Notes under the pieces: model-generated
Database searches by the model: none
Seen by the model: only the letters and a program-made list of their open reading frames with translations
Told to the model about the DNA's origin: nothing
Position numbers and translations under genes: made by a program
Shown here: piece by piece, positions 1 to 9,854 of the stretch
Layout of the letters: each line of letters opens with the position of its first letter
How positions within the stretch are numbered: the first letter of the stretch is position 1
Source: Euhalothece natronophila Z-M001
GTDB taxonomy: Bacteria; Cyanobacteriota; Cyanobacteriia; Cyanobacteriales; Rubidibacteraceae
Reading direction: 5' to 3'
Length of the DNA stretch: 64,000 nt
NCBI RefSeq assembly: GCF_007904085.1
Contig: NZ_CP042327.1
Coordinates: 1-64,000 of the forward strand

Positions 1-2698
1 AGTTGCCCACTTTGCTGTGCGAAGGTTTTCACTGGGATCAATTTTCCAGTTATCGTTAAGAACTTGTCCTGTTTCTTGCTGTAATCGTTCTAAACGGTCT
101 CGTTGCAGTAATTCGGCATCAAGGGCTAATTGTTTTCGCAACTGGTCTAATAAAACTTTAGTCGCCCGATATCGTTGTTGGGGGTTGCTTGTTGGAGAAT
201 GGGATCCCCCTCCCACACTGAAGCAGTTTCACATAAGTCTTCTAACCCTCATAAACAATACTGAGTAACCCACACTGTTCTAAGTTGGGCTGCATAATGC
301 GCCAACCACGGCGTAAGTCTTCATAAAGACGATATTCAATTAAGTCTCGAAACGCCCGTTCATTACGTTTTTTTCCTGCACCATATTCGGCAGGCTGTTT
401 GGCGTAATGGTCTTGAGTGATTCCCATTTGTTTCACCACTGCTTGGGCTAACTCAGAATGAGTGAGGGTTTGCTTTTCTCGTAGCGCCTGATTTAAGCCT
501 CCCCGCAAGAAGCTAGTTTGGACAAAATCATTGAAATGTCCTGCTTGTAAGGACGCATCCTGACGATTATCAGTGAAACTGAGAACTTTGGTTGCATCTT
601 GGGGAGATAATTTGCTGTTCACTGGCTTGCTGCAGTTGGGTAACGGCGGATAAACAGAGTAAGGTGGTAGCGGTACTGCGTCCTTCACTACTGAGACGAG
701 CAAGTTTCGTATATTCACGCCGACGCTTGTCATGAACTACCCCACAGTTTAAGCAAGTGAGAAGGGTTTGGGAATAAACCAGCAGGGAATGGGTGCTGGG
801 GACTGATTTTTCGTAACTGCTCCCAATTCTACTTTTCCGTTGGGATAAATGTAGAGTTTTCGGGGAATAAATTTCTGATACTCTTTTTTCGGGACTCTCC
901 CTTTAGTTTTGGTCACTCGAAACCAGTTATCAGGAAGCCGTTCTTGGTCTTCTTCTTCCCATAACTCGGGCTCATCCAAGGTAAGATATCCCGCCTCGCT
1001 GCTTTCTTCGATTTCAGCAAAGGGGGATAAGGGTTTCACTTCTCCTTGCTCTTCATCGTAAACCACTTGATAATAGTCTTGTCCGCATTCTCGACAAAAT
1101 AACAGAGGAAATAAAAGTCGATGCGCGTGGTGCGATATTGTCCTTCTAGACTCAATTCCCGTTGATCATGAGGTTCTAAGGTGGCGTAAACACTCCCTCC
1201 CTGGGAAATAAATGATGGAGACGAAAGGCTAGGGCTTTGGTGCGACTCGCCCATAAAAACATCTGTTTCAATGTCTCTAAACAGGGTTCTACTTCTAGCC
1301 CTGTGGTTGCTGCTAAATGACTCGCTCCTGTTTGTAAGGTAATGGGAGTACAGCGCACCCATTCCCCATCTTCAGCTTGGGTTAAGCCAAAGTTTTGTTC
1401 AATCCATGGACTGAGGGGATGATTGAAAAACGCGCTCTTGGTTTGTTCAGAGATGGGGGGTAAGCCTGTTTCTACTGCTTGGCGGAGTTCGTTAACGGAG
1501 GGGAAGTTTTGTTCAATGGCTGGTTTAATGGTTTCATCAATGACATTTTTAACCGGAACTTCTACCCCAAATAACTGGCTAGCCACTTGAGCAACGGTTT
1601 CTTGGCGATTTTGGCGTGTTCTTCCGTGGACATGGTTGCAGAAGTCCCGATACAGAGGAAGTTTTGACCGCAGCGTTGTCTCAGTTTACGGATCACCATG
1701 GCGACATCCGCCCCCTGACCGACCGCGATAGGTGTGGAGTTCGTCTAAAACTAAAAATTTCAGTTTGGGAGAGGATACCAGTTTCTCTTCATGGTGGCGC
1801 GATAGCATTAACTCCAACATCACATAGTTGGTGAGGAGAATGTGAGGAGGGTTATTTTGGATTTCAGTTTTACGGCTTAAGTTTCTTGTCCAGTGTATTG
1901 TTCAACGCGAATGTGAGAATGACCTGCATTTTCTAAATATTTCTCAAACTCCTGTTTCTGGGAGTTAATTAGCGCATTCATCGGATAGACTAGAATCGCC
2001 CTTACCCCTTTTAAGTCTGGGTTGCGACAGAGGTCATCTATTATGGGAACAATGTAGGTAATGCTTTTTCCTGAACCTGTTCCTGTGGTGAGGACGTAGG
2101 GTTCATTATTTTGGGCGCGGTGAATCGCGTCTTCTTGATGTTTGTAGAAGTTAAACTTGGGGAAATACTGCTGACAGTGGGAATGGAGAACGCTGTTTTG
2201 GATTAAATCTTGGGTGGTAGCAGTTTTTCATAAGCGGGATTGAGTTGAATCAGGGGATCTTGCCAGAGATGTCCTTGGTTGAGGGCTTGCTGGACAAAGT
2301 GATAAACTTTTGAGTCACGGATGGTGAGAAAACTTTCAATGTAGCGACGGTAATCATTGACGACTTCATCTCGAAGGCGGAAGATATCAAGGGTTTTTTC
2401 CTCAGAATCTGTTGTGTGTTGTTCTTCCTCTTCAGTTTCTGGTACGCCCATTCCTCTTGTTAATGTAAGTGATTAACTGTTCCCTAAATGACTCGGTTAT
2501 AGTCTCGCTATCAAAGACATTTTCTAATTCGGTAAAATCCCAGTCTTCTGGAATCTCTGAAAATAAGGCTTCGAGTTGGTCTTCACTGAGGGAATCAACA
2601 CCTGTACAGTCGAGGGGAGGATTGATTTCGTCAATGATCAAACCAATGTAGCGAATTAAGGTTTTGTTTCCTTTTTCGAGGAGGTATTGCAGACGCAT
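1..2698 (-). pseudogene. COG1205/DUF1998-type DEAD helicase, multiply frameshifted, cut by window edge
   Basis: Fragments in changing frames read in order as one large helicase. Near 2440-2210 is an N-terminal segment with IFRLRDEV and LIQLNPAYE. Near 2075 is Walker A TGTGSGKS. Near 1750 is DELHTYRGR, followed after a one-base shift by a CIGTSATMST segment. Near 600 is LSFTDNRQDASLQAGHF. I count at least five frame changes (about 2440, 2210, 1740, 1180 and 210), so the gene is dead unless the sequence is poor. The reading continues open to base 1. The family is the large COG1205 helicases, which include DISARM DrmA-like and Druantia DruE-like proteins. Following a SNF2 helicase and an adenine methylase on the same strand, DrmA-like is the more likely reading, but I cannot prove the subfamily. 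Confidence 0.75.
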
Positions 2699-2699
2699 G

Positions 2700-2735
2700 A
2701 GTGAGCAGTTACCAGTGAGCAGTTACCAGTTACCA
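2700..2735. repeat. 36-bp direct repeat, copy 1
   Basis: Built from AGTGAGCAGTTACC units. An identical 36-base copy lies at 3982-4017, so the two bracket the PIN/UPF0175 cassette and its neighbour. Related TAACTGGT text recurs near 9830. Confidence 0.9.
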
Positions 2736-2957
2736 TTTAACTGTAACCATAGTTTCCAGAAATGGTATTATATTATCAGAAAAATCCAGCAGAAATCGAT
2801 CAGATTATTAATCAAGAAGATGAACTTTAGATTTTATACTAATGAAAATTTTCCTCAATGACCAGTTAAATAGCACGCGATCGCGCTATCTTTTATTCAT
2901 CAACTATTTTTAGTGCTTCATTCATCACTCTTTCTGATAAATACATTCCAGACTGCT

Positions 2958-3377
2958 TTAAGTTGCTAGTATTGGACGAGCAGAAGGAATCGCTCCTCGT
3001 TGTTTAGCTAAAAGAACAATTCCCAACGTTCCTCGTACTGGAATTTTTAAAGCATTGGCGCAACGTCGAGCCATTAAATCATCTAAAATCACTTCAGTGT
3101 TTGAGTGGAAATATCCCCAACTCAAAACCGCAGATTCTCCTGCTCCTAAATCCCAAGACTGAATTAAATTAGGAATGGGGGGAGTTTTTGTCACTAACAG
3201 CCAGTCCGTTTTTGCAACAGCTTGAGCGGTAATATCTGATTCTCCATAGGCTTTAATCTCAGTGGCTACAATTTCAGGGACAATTATTTTCTCACTTAGC
3301 ACCTGTAATAAAGATAAATAATTTCCTTTTGTTAAAAAAATCAAAGGAGAAGTATTAATTGCAGGGTGATCAGCCAT
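2958..3377 (-). CDS. DUF3368-type PIN-domain toxin
   Basis: A 139-residue PIN-domain protein of the DUF3368 family, expected to be a metal-dependent RNase toxin. The N-terminus reads AINTSPLIFL where DUF3368 proteins usually have a D-T/S-S/G-P motif, so the first acidic residue is replaced by N (residue 8). Downstream VPEIVATEI and EVILDDLMAR supply other acidic positions. It overlaps the preceding antitoxin gene by 8 bases, the usual arrangement of UPF0175/DUF3368 pairs. The D-to-N change may mean weakened activity. Family assignment is fairly sure; function is by family. Confidence 0.75.
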   Translation of the reverse strand: MADHPAINTSPLIFLTKGNYLSLLQVLSEKIIVPEIVATEIKAYGESDITAQAVAKTDWLLVTKTPPIPNLIQSWDLGAGESAVLSWGYFHSNTEVILDDLMARRCANALKIPVRGTLGIVLLAKQRGAIPSARPILAT

Positions 3378-3621
3378 TTTCTAATTCTCGTTTTAAGTCT
3401 TCCAAGTCAACGGTAAACACATCAACTTCTTCTCTGGCTAAAGCTGCTAAAAAATCTCGACGATTTAACCCTGCAACTTGAGCCGCTTTTTCTTGAGAAA
3501 TTTCGTTTCTCTGATACCAGTGAATCGCTGCTGCTAAACGCAAGTCACGGACAAAATCATCTGGAGGAAGACGACGAGCCGATAAGATTTCTTCGGGTAA
3601 ATTAATTTTAATTTCAGGCAT
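3370..3621 (-). CDS. UPF0175 family antitoxin
   Basis: An 83-residue UPF0175 protein, the usual antitoxin partner of DUF3368 PIN toxins. It shows the helix-turn-helix-like stretch ISQEKAAQVAGLNRRDFLAALAR that marks the family. I chose the ATG at 3621 (MPEIKINLPEE) because family members begin just before an INLPEE-like strand; the longer frame starting at 3666 adds unrelated residues. The toxin start lies inside its end, which suggests translational coupling. A second, broken member of the same family lies at 56335-56647. Confidence 0.8.
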   Translation of the reverse strand: MPEIKINLPEEILSARRLPPDDFVRDLRLAAAIHWYQRNEISQEKAAQVAGLNRRDFLAALAREEVDVFTVDLEDLKRELENG

Positions 3622-3672
3622 AATGATCATTGTAGGGTGGGCACTGCCCACCAAAAACGAATTCACTTGTTG

Positions 3673-3942
3673 TTACTGTAGCAAGACTTTTTTGTCCTGC
3701 TGTGCGTTGTTTAACAAATCTGATAACGCTTTGATTCCTTCATTGCTGGTTTGAGGCGACCAAACGACTGCTTGAGTTGAGTTGAGTTCGTTGAGAAGAT
3801 GATTTTCTACATCAAGGTTTTCTTCGGTTTCTAAGTTACACCCTTCCTCTTTGGCGACTTCTAACAGGAGAAAATGAATCAGGCGTAGTTTATCTTGGTG
3901 AGAGAGTTGGTTAACAGTTGGTAGAATCTCGCTAAGGGACAT
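3673..3942 (-). CDS. small hypothetical protein, antitoxin-like
   Basis: An 89-residue acidic protein beginning MSLSEILPTVNQLSHQDKL. This N-terminus (a helix with L-S-x-x-D/E-K-L-x-L-I) is common in cyanobacterial antitoxin-like small proteins that precede PIN toxins. It sits 51 bases upstream of the UPF0175 gene on the same strand. No catalytic motif is visible. I do not recognise a firm family; antitoxin or an orphan of a lost pair are both possible. Confidence 0.55.
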   Translation of the reverse strand: MSLSEILPTVNQLSHQDKLRLIHFLLLEVAKEEGCNLETEENLDVENHLLNELNSTQAVVWSPQTSNEGIKALSDLLNNAQQDKKVLLQ

Positions 3943-3981
3943 CTTTGTTTTTTACCCTGATCTTTACTTTTCCAGTTTACC

Positions 3982-4017
3982 AGTGAGCAGTTACCAGTGA
4001 GCAGTTACCAGTTACCA
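3982..4017. repeat. 36-bp direct repeat, copy 2
   Basis: Identical to 2700-2735 over 36 bases and in the same orientation. Together the copies flank the toxin-antitoxin cassette that separates the methylase from the helicase. Confidence 0.9.
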
Positions 4018-4046
4018 AGTTTTACATTAGGGATAAGACAGGAGTT

Positions 4047-4403
4047 GTGAATAGTTTAGTGTATGATAAAGCGTATCAATTTGCCATCCGAATTGTTAAG
4101 GCTTATCGGTATTTAGTGGAGGAGAAAAAAGAATTTGTTTTATCCAAGCAACTCCTTCGTAGCGGAACATCAACTGGTGCAAATATTGCAGAAGCGAATG
4201 GAGGAATATCGAAAGCCGATTTTAGAGCAAAAATATCCATTGCATACAAAGAATGTTTAGAGACAAAGTATTGGTTATCTTTGTTGAAAGACACGAATTA
4301 TATTTCTCCAGAAGCATTTTTTAGCATCTACACAGATGCAGAAGAAATTAGTAAGATGTTATGGAAAATATTAAAAACAGCACAAACCAGTAAGAATGAC
4401 TGA
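4047..4403 (+). CDS. four-helix bundle protein (23S rRNA intervening-sequence type)
   Basis: A 118-residue protein with the family signature LLRSGTSTGANIAEANGG (residues 37-54), followed by FRAKISIAYKECLETKYWL. This is the four-helix bundle family named after proteins encoded in 23S rRNA intervening sequences. Members are pentameric helical bundles of unclear role, often found beside repeats and diversity-generating elements. It is encoded opposite to the flanking genes and starts with GTG. A run of ACTGGTC repeats begins right after its stop codon, suggesting it travels with the repeat. Confidence 0.85.
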   Translation: MNSLVYDKAYQFAIRIVKAYRYLVEEKKEFVLSKQLLRSGTSTGANIAEANGGISKADFRAKISIAYKECLETKYWLSLLKDTNYISPEAFFSIYTDAEEISKMLWKILKTAQTSKND

Positions 4404-4405
4404 TA

Positions 4406-4492
4406 ACTGGTCACTGGTCACTGGTCACTGGTCACTGGTCACTGGTCACTGGTCACTGGTCACTGGTCACTGGTCACTGGTCACTGGTCACT
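4406..4492. repeat. ACTGGTC tandem repeat (about 12 units of 7 bp)
   Basis: Seven-base ACTGGTC units run without interruption between the four-helix bundle gene and the methylase C-terminus. It is a microsatellite-like array prone to slippage. The unit resembles parts of the AGTTACCAGT repeats at 2700 and 3982 read on the other strand. Confidence 0.95.
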
Positions 4493-4500
4493 GAAACCGA

Positions 4501-7500
4501 TTACAGTAAATCGAAGGCTGCTAAAACTAACCGTTGGGTGCGATACTCGCCATATTTATTAATTTCATTGTTCTTTAAGACTCTGAAAGTTTCGCTGGGA
4601 AAGTCTTCGCCATAAACATCTTTGGGGTCTAGAATGTAGCGCAATTCATCGCGAGTTAAGCCGTAAAGTTTGGCATAATACGCATCAAGTTCAGCACGGA
4701 GTTTAGCCCGTCTTTGTTCGTCCCAAATAAAGGGTTCTCCATTATAGCCCATATCTTCGGCAAAGGGTTTCATATCCCAAGCGGTGTAAACCAGTTCGAG
4801 GACACGGGAACTGATATAGTCGATGTCTTCTTGGGTGTAATTTTCGGGTGAAATAACAGGAAGTTGTTTTAAAACAAAAAATGTCATGTGTGTTCCGCCC
4901 ACTTTTTGCCGTGCTACAAAGTCAAAGACAATAGAATTTAAATTAGCAATTAAACAACTAATTAATAGAGAATCAATTTTTTTTGAAAAAATGATAGGTG
5001 CGTTGTGACCGACAGCAACTTTAGGAATTAAACTAAAAATTGCTGTACGTTCACTGGTGGAATTCGTAACATCTCTAAAAGCTATTAACCATTCTTTATC
5101 CCATTTTTCGGCTAAACGGTTTTCTACTTCTGCTTTATCTACCCAATAACGAGGTTGAACTGTATAATTAAAATCCTGTTTTTTATTCCCAGAAACATGA
5201 GGTAATCTTCCTGCATTTAATTCAGCTTTAGTAGCCCCATCATAAGTTGTAAAACGATGATCAAATTGATAAAACATCTTTGCTTCATACAAGGGAACAA
5301 CGGAATGATTCACTTCTTCTAACTTCTCCTCACTAATAAATAAGTTACTGTCACTTGACATATTAAATAAACCTTGTCTAAACGTTATTCCCCAAGGGTT
5401 CTTTCCCTGTTTCTCATTGTCTAAGACAGGAATATGCTGATAAATTTCTTAGTGAGGTCAGCATCAGGATGAGTCCGAAAAATGGGACAAGTTAGCGTAT
5501 TGGGATTAATTAATTGAGTATCTTCTGGTGTCAAAGTAAAATGACGTTTCGGATCATTGATGTCTGAAAAGTAGCGACAGAAAAAGATAAAATCAGTCTC
5601 TTTAACTTGAATGTCTTCTCCAGTTATGACTAAATTGCAAAATTTAAACGCATTATGAACTGCACTAAAAATAAATGCTTCATTTTCATAACCTGTTAAT
5701 TTTTCCAGAGAGCGAGTTTTAATCAAGTCTCCAAAGAACTTTTTACAAGTATCATCTGTTGCAATTCCTGTGGGAACAATGACCCCTGCCCTTCCTTGAT
5801 TTCCCACTAATTTACGGTCAGTTTCTGCAAACACCGCATAAGTATTAATTTTTCCCGTTGCGGTTAACAGATATCGTCCTGACTCTCTGACAAACTTTGT
5901 TTCTGCATCAGCAAAATGTTTGGCTTGTTCCCATTCTTCCGCTAATATTGGATTGGTTTCGGGTAACTTTTGAATTAACTTTTTCCGTTCTGAACTATTT
6001 TTCGCATTAGCAATTTCTGAATCACGAGAGGCAAAAAACTCCTTTTCAGCAAGTTGTAATTGTTCCCAAGGCGGGTTTCCTAAAATACAATCAAACCCTC
6101 CCTCTTCAAACACTTCGGGAAACTCTAATTCCCAATGGAAAAACCGCTTTTCTTCTGCTAATTTCTCCGCTGCTTCAATAACATCTGTTAAACCCTTTTC
6201 TTCCCCTGCTAACAAGCGTTGTAATACCGCCGTTGTCGGAAGCAGTTGTAAATTTTGTTCCGTTAAGGGCATAAAAAATGCTGCTGTCCACAAATTACAA
6301 GCAGTATAGTCGCGCCACCATTGGGGGTTATGGCGACTGTTGCGATAACGTTCTTCTTTCTCCCGATAAGCTGTGGTAGTTGTTTCCACAATATTCCCCA
6401 CTTCTCGAAATGCTTCCACATATTCTTCCCGACTCTCTTCGAGTTGATTAAAATTGATGGATAATTGTCCCCTCTCTAAATCTTTGCGTTGTTTCTTATT
6501 CTCCTTCGTTTTTTGCTGTGCGATAGTTTTCTCGTCTCCTGTGACTGCTTTATAGGCTTTATCGGGGATTCCTTCCTGCAGACAGTCTAAGTCTAATACT
6601 CCCACTAAGGAGTTCCCACACTTGATGCGATGGTCGAGGAAGTTGAGGGGATATCCTTCGCAAAATCCTTCTATCCATAAAGCTACTTTACACAAATCTA
6701 CTGCTAAAGGGTTTAAATCGACACCATAGATGCAGTTTTGAATCACATCCCGCACTGCTTTTCGTAGCTGTTCAGGAACAGGTTGCGCTTCTCCTGTTCG
6801 CAGTCTCGCCAACTCTTTCCCAATGCGTCTGGCGGCTGCGAGGAGGAAATGTCCTGAACCACAAGCAGGGTCGCAGATTTTTAGAGATAGTAGGGCTTGT
6901 TCTGGGCGGAATTGAGAATTTTGTAATCTATCTTCGATAACGGGTTCTAATGCAGATTTGATTAACTGGGCGACTAATTCTGGGGGAGTGTAATATGATC
7001 CTGTGGATTTGCGTTCACTGCCAGGGACTAACTTAAATTCATAAATTCCCTGATTTTCGATAATTCTAGGCTGAAAATCTAGTAAACTCTCATAAATACT
7101 CCCTAATTCTTCTACATCCAATGCGGAATAGTTAATCCGTCGCTGTTGTTGACGACTTTCATAGAGGGATAACTGACGAATGGCTTGGCGTAAGTCATGG
7201 TTATCTAATGCACAGAGTTTTAAGTGGGAAAGTGTGTTAGAACCGAATAGGTCGCCATTGAGGGGAGATAAGCCTAAGAGTTTTCCCCGCCAGTTTTCAT
7301 CAAATAAAGCAAAGGTGACTTTTAATCCTTCCCATAAATCTTGAAAGCCTTCTCTCCGATGAAGGGGTTGTTCCGCGATCGCGCGTAATCGTTCTATACT
7401 ATAGTATTCTCGATAAATTCGGGCTTTTTCTGCATCAGCATGATTCAGTAATAAATTCCGCGACTCGGCTACTAGGAGAAATAACAGCCGATAAATTAAT

Positions 7501-8363
7501 AACAGTAGTTCCCGATAATAGTCTTTTTCTGAAAGTTCTCCTGTGGCAATGGCGTTTCGTAGTTGCTGATTAGCACGATGTTGGAGAAATCCTGTTCCTA
7601 ATGATACCAGTGTTTTCTCCACCTGATCTCGCAGGCGATCGCGAATTCGTCCTCCCTGTTTACGTGCTTCTTGATGGTAGTATTCTAATAAGCACTCTTC
7701 TGTGTCTTCTGTTCCACCTGGTAAGCGCGATCGATGAAAAAGTCGGTAAAATAGGGAAAATTCAGCATAATCTTCACTATTGAGGATTTGTTCTAAATCA
7801 AACTCCACATAAGTTAAGCGTGTCATCAGAGAGGAGTCTCGCAGCAACCGCCAGCGATAACCATTAGTGACAACAGCCCATAAATGTTCAGTACGGTTAA
7901 GATATTCTTGAACTAACGCATGGGCGGACAGTCGAGGCGTTCCACTAGCAGGTTTTTGTTCTAGAGATAGCCGACAACTGATAATATGTAGGGGTGGCTT
8001 TTCTTCTTCTGAACTCTGTTCCCCACTCTCGACTCCTTCTGCGCGATGGGAAATAGCGTAGGTTTGTCCCTCCACTACCGCTGCTTTTTGCTGATAAACA
8101 GGTTGATAGCCCAATAATTCTAAAATCGGAATTACCCACTGTTCCCGCGTGAGACTAGTTGCGCTATCTTTAGAATCAAGTCTATCTAATCGTCTTTGGA
8201 AGGCTTGATAATAGGCTTTGATATCTCCCCAAGTTGTAGCGATTTCATCAGCGAGGTTATCCGTTGCTTTAAAACCAAAATCGACGGGAGTTTGTCCCTT
8301 TATTTCTTCAGCAAGGATATCGGGAGTAAAATCAGCAGTGATGAGGTTTCCTTCTACTTTCAT
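4501..8363 (-). pseudogene. Eco57I/DrmMI-like N6-adenine DNA methyltransferase, one frameshift
   Basis: Two frames (8363-5421 and 5447-4501) join into one protein of about 1290 residues. Motif I is DPACGSGHFL (about residue 495) and motif IV is GNPPWEQ (about residue 763), the marks of a gamma-class adenine methyltransferase. The C-terminal part has WLIAFRDVTNSTSERT and KVAVGHNAP, usual in DISARM/BREX-like large methylases. The frame breaks at AAGAAATTT near 5447; the other frame reads straight on as IYQHIPVLDNEKQGK into the second half, so a single-base change or sequencing error is enough. It lies downstream of the SNF2 helicase on the same strand. If the shift is real, the enzyme loses its last quarter. 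Confidence 0.85.
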
Positions 8364-8439
8364 CGGGATTTAGGGAACAGGAATTTTCTAGTATTGTAGA
8401 ATTATGAAACATCATTTGTAAAAATTTAATTTGACTGCA

Positions 8440-8700
8440 ATGAATCGTCAAGTTGTTCTCTCTACCCTCAACGAACACTTAAAAGAGATCAATCAGTTTG
8501 GGGTAAAATCTCTGGCTCTATTTGGCTCAACTGCGCGAAATTAAGCCAATCCCGACAGCGATCTCGATTTCCTTGTGGAATTTGAAGGGGCTGCGACTTT
8601 AGATGGCTATATGGGTCTAAAATTCTTCTTAGAAGACCTTTTTGATAAAGAAGTCGATCTAGTAATTAAAGCAGATTTAAAACCCCAAATCTGAGAAAAC
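8440..8700 (+). pseudogene. minimal nucleotidyltransferase (MNT), two in-frame stops
   Basis: Translation gives MNRQVVLSTLNEHLKEIN, then LALFGSTARN, a stop, and NPDSDLDFLVEF, which together form the GSxxR...SDxDxxV motif of MntA-type nucleotidyltransferases. A second stop (TGA) follows KADLKPQI. Intact members pair with HEPN toxins; no HEPN partner is visible here. This is a decayed half of a HEPN-MNT module. Confidence 0.8.
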
Positions 8701-8775
8701 GTTATTAACGAAGCCATAAATGTCACGTCACCTTTTGCGGTAAGATATGGATAGACTCGCAAGCAAGGAAAAAAC

Positions 8776-8973
8776 ATGGTTAACCTTAATCCTCTGACAA
8801 GAAGGTTTGAAAATGGCACAAAGCCTTCTCATAGCCAAAAAAAACCAAAGTATCGCATTGCTGCTGGTAGTCTAATTCTCTCTCCTGATGCTCTGGCGAA
8901 AGATGAAAGAGTAAAGAAACAGCTTGATTACTTACGGAAGAAACGGAACAGTTACTCTCACTCAGAAAACTAG
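8776..8973 (+). CDS. small basic hypothetical protein
   Basis: A 65-residue lysine/arginine-rich frame (KKPKYRIAAGSLILSP, then ERVKKQLDYLRKKRN) with a purine-rich AAGGAA stretch 6-11 bases before its ATG. No family recognised. An overlapping 78-codon minus-strand frame (8786-9022) is an alternative, but its composition is less protein-like. Weakly supported. Confidence 0.35.
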   Translation: MVNLNPLTRRFENGTKPSHSQKKPKYRIAAGSLILSPDALAKDERVKKQLDYLRKKRNSYSHSEN

Positions 8974-9089
8974 CCAAATTCTTCCTCTTTTGACCCAAAG
9001 TTATGGAAGACATAGTAGTCAAACTTATTTAAAGAAGCAATCTCACTTTCAGGTCATTTTTTCTTGATTCTTCGTTCCTTATTCTTAGG

Positions 9090-9551
9090 TTACTTGTCAC
9101 TAAAATACTCGTTAATAAAATTCTCTGGAGTGAAACAATTAAACTCAGCAATTGTCGCTATTAACTTGCGATTTCCTGAAATAAAACAGTCTGCTTGTCC
9201 ATTTTTTGCTGTTAAATAAATTTCAATATCTTCTGAGGGAATGATTTTTTGTTTAGCTAATTCTGATTTTTCCTTTGTCCAATCTAAAGTTGAAGGAAGA
9301 TAGTAAATAGGTAACCAACGCCACAGATTAGAAATAATTTCTCCTGCTTGTTCTTTTCCATATAGATATTTGCTAACTCGACGAATTTGATCAAGCAGTT
9401 CATCGGAAAAAATCACCTCTCCTGTAATTGAGGAAGGTTTTCCCCGATAGCCAAATGCTTCTAAAATAAAACTTTCTGCACTTGAGCGATCAGCATCTCC
9501 AATAATAAATATATTAGTATCTAAAAAAAACCGTTTTAAGGAAATGCTCAC
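9090..9551 (-). CDS. PIN-domain toxin
   Basis: A 153-residue PIN protein, predicted RNase toxin. The N-terminal acidic motif is FFLDTNIFI (D10), and later conserved acidic positions appear in IPSEDIEIYLTA and NGQADCFISGNRKL, the last resembling the D-x-F-x-S/T motif of PIN domains. It follows the antitoxin gene with a 4-base overlap, so the two are co-translated. The pair lies between the SNF2 helicase and the methylase, another addiction module lodged in this defence block. Confidence 0.8.
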   Translation of the reverse strand: MSISLKRFFLDTNIFIIGDADRSSAESFILEAFGYRGKPSSITGEVIFSDELLDQIRRVSKYLYGKEQAGEIISNLWRWLPIYYLPSTLDWTKEKSELAKQKIIPSEDIEIYLTAKNGQADCFISGNRKLIATIAEFNCFTPENFINEYFSDK

Positions 9552-9784
9552 TCCCCTCTCCCTTTTTCTTTTAGCATTTCTAACTTAACTTGATGAATTA
9601 AATCCCGAACTTTTTCTGGGGTATCATAGCCTTTTTCTTTCATCATCTGATGACGAGATTCATATTCATCAGGCTGTTTCGAGGAAACAACAATTACATC
9701 AACTTCACCATTTTTAATGTCTTCAGGAAGAGAAACAGATAAATCCCCATCTTTGATGATTCCTTTTGTCTGGATAATTCTCAT
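9548..9784 (-). CDS. antitoxin of PIN pair
   Basis: A 78-residue protein beginning MRIIQTKGIIKDGDLSVSLPEDIKNGEVDVIVVS, the beta-strand start typical of cyanobacterial AbrB-like or DUF104-type antitoxins, followed by a charged helical tail that would wrap the toxin. It directly precedes the PIN toxin with a 4-base overlap. The exact subfamily is uncertain. Confidence 0.65.
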   Translation of the reverse strand: MRIIQTKGIIKDGDLSVSLPEDIKNGEVDVIVVSSKQPDEYESRHQMMKEKGYDTPEKVRDLIHQVKLEMLKEKGRGE

Positions 9785-9854
9785 GGTTCTCCACTCTTGT
9801 TCACTACTATCTCTATTTTATTTGTTGTTTGGTAACTGGTAACTGATAAGCTGT

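Noticed and set aside
17-268. 83-codon plus-strand frame at the left edge
   Set aside because: It is antisense to the helicase pseudogene, whose protein signature continues on the minus strand.
4406-4492. ACTGGTC tandem run as a CRISPR-like array
   Set aside because: Units are contiguous 7-mers without spacers; it is a simple tandem repeat.
8786-9022. 78-codon minus-strand frame
   Set aside because: Overlaps the better-supported 8776-8973 frame and its composition is poor; neither is certain.
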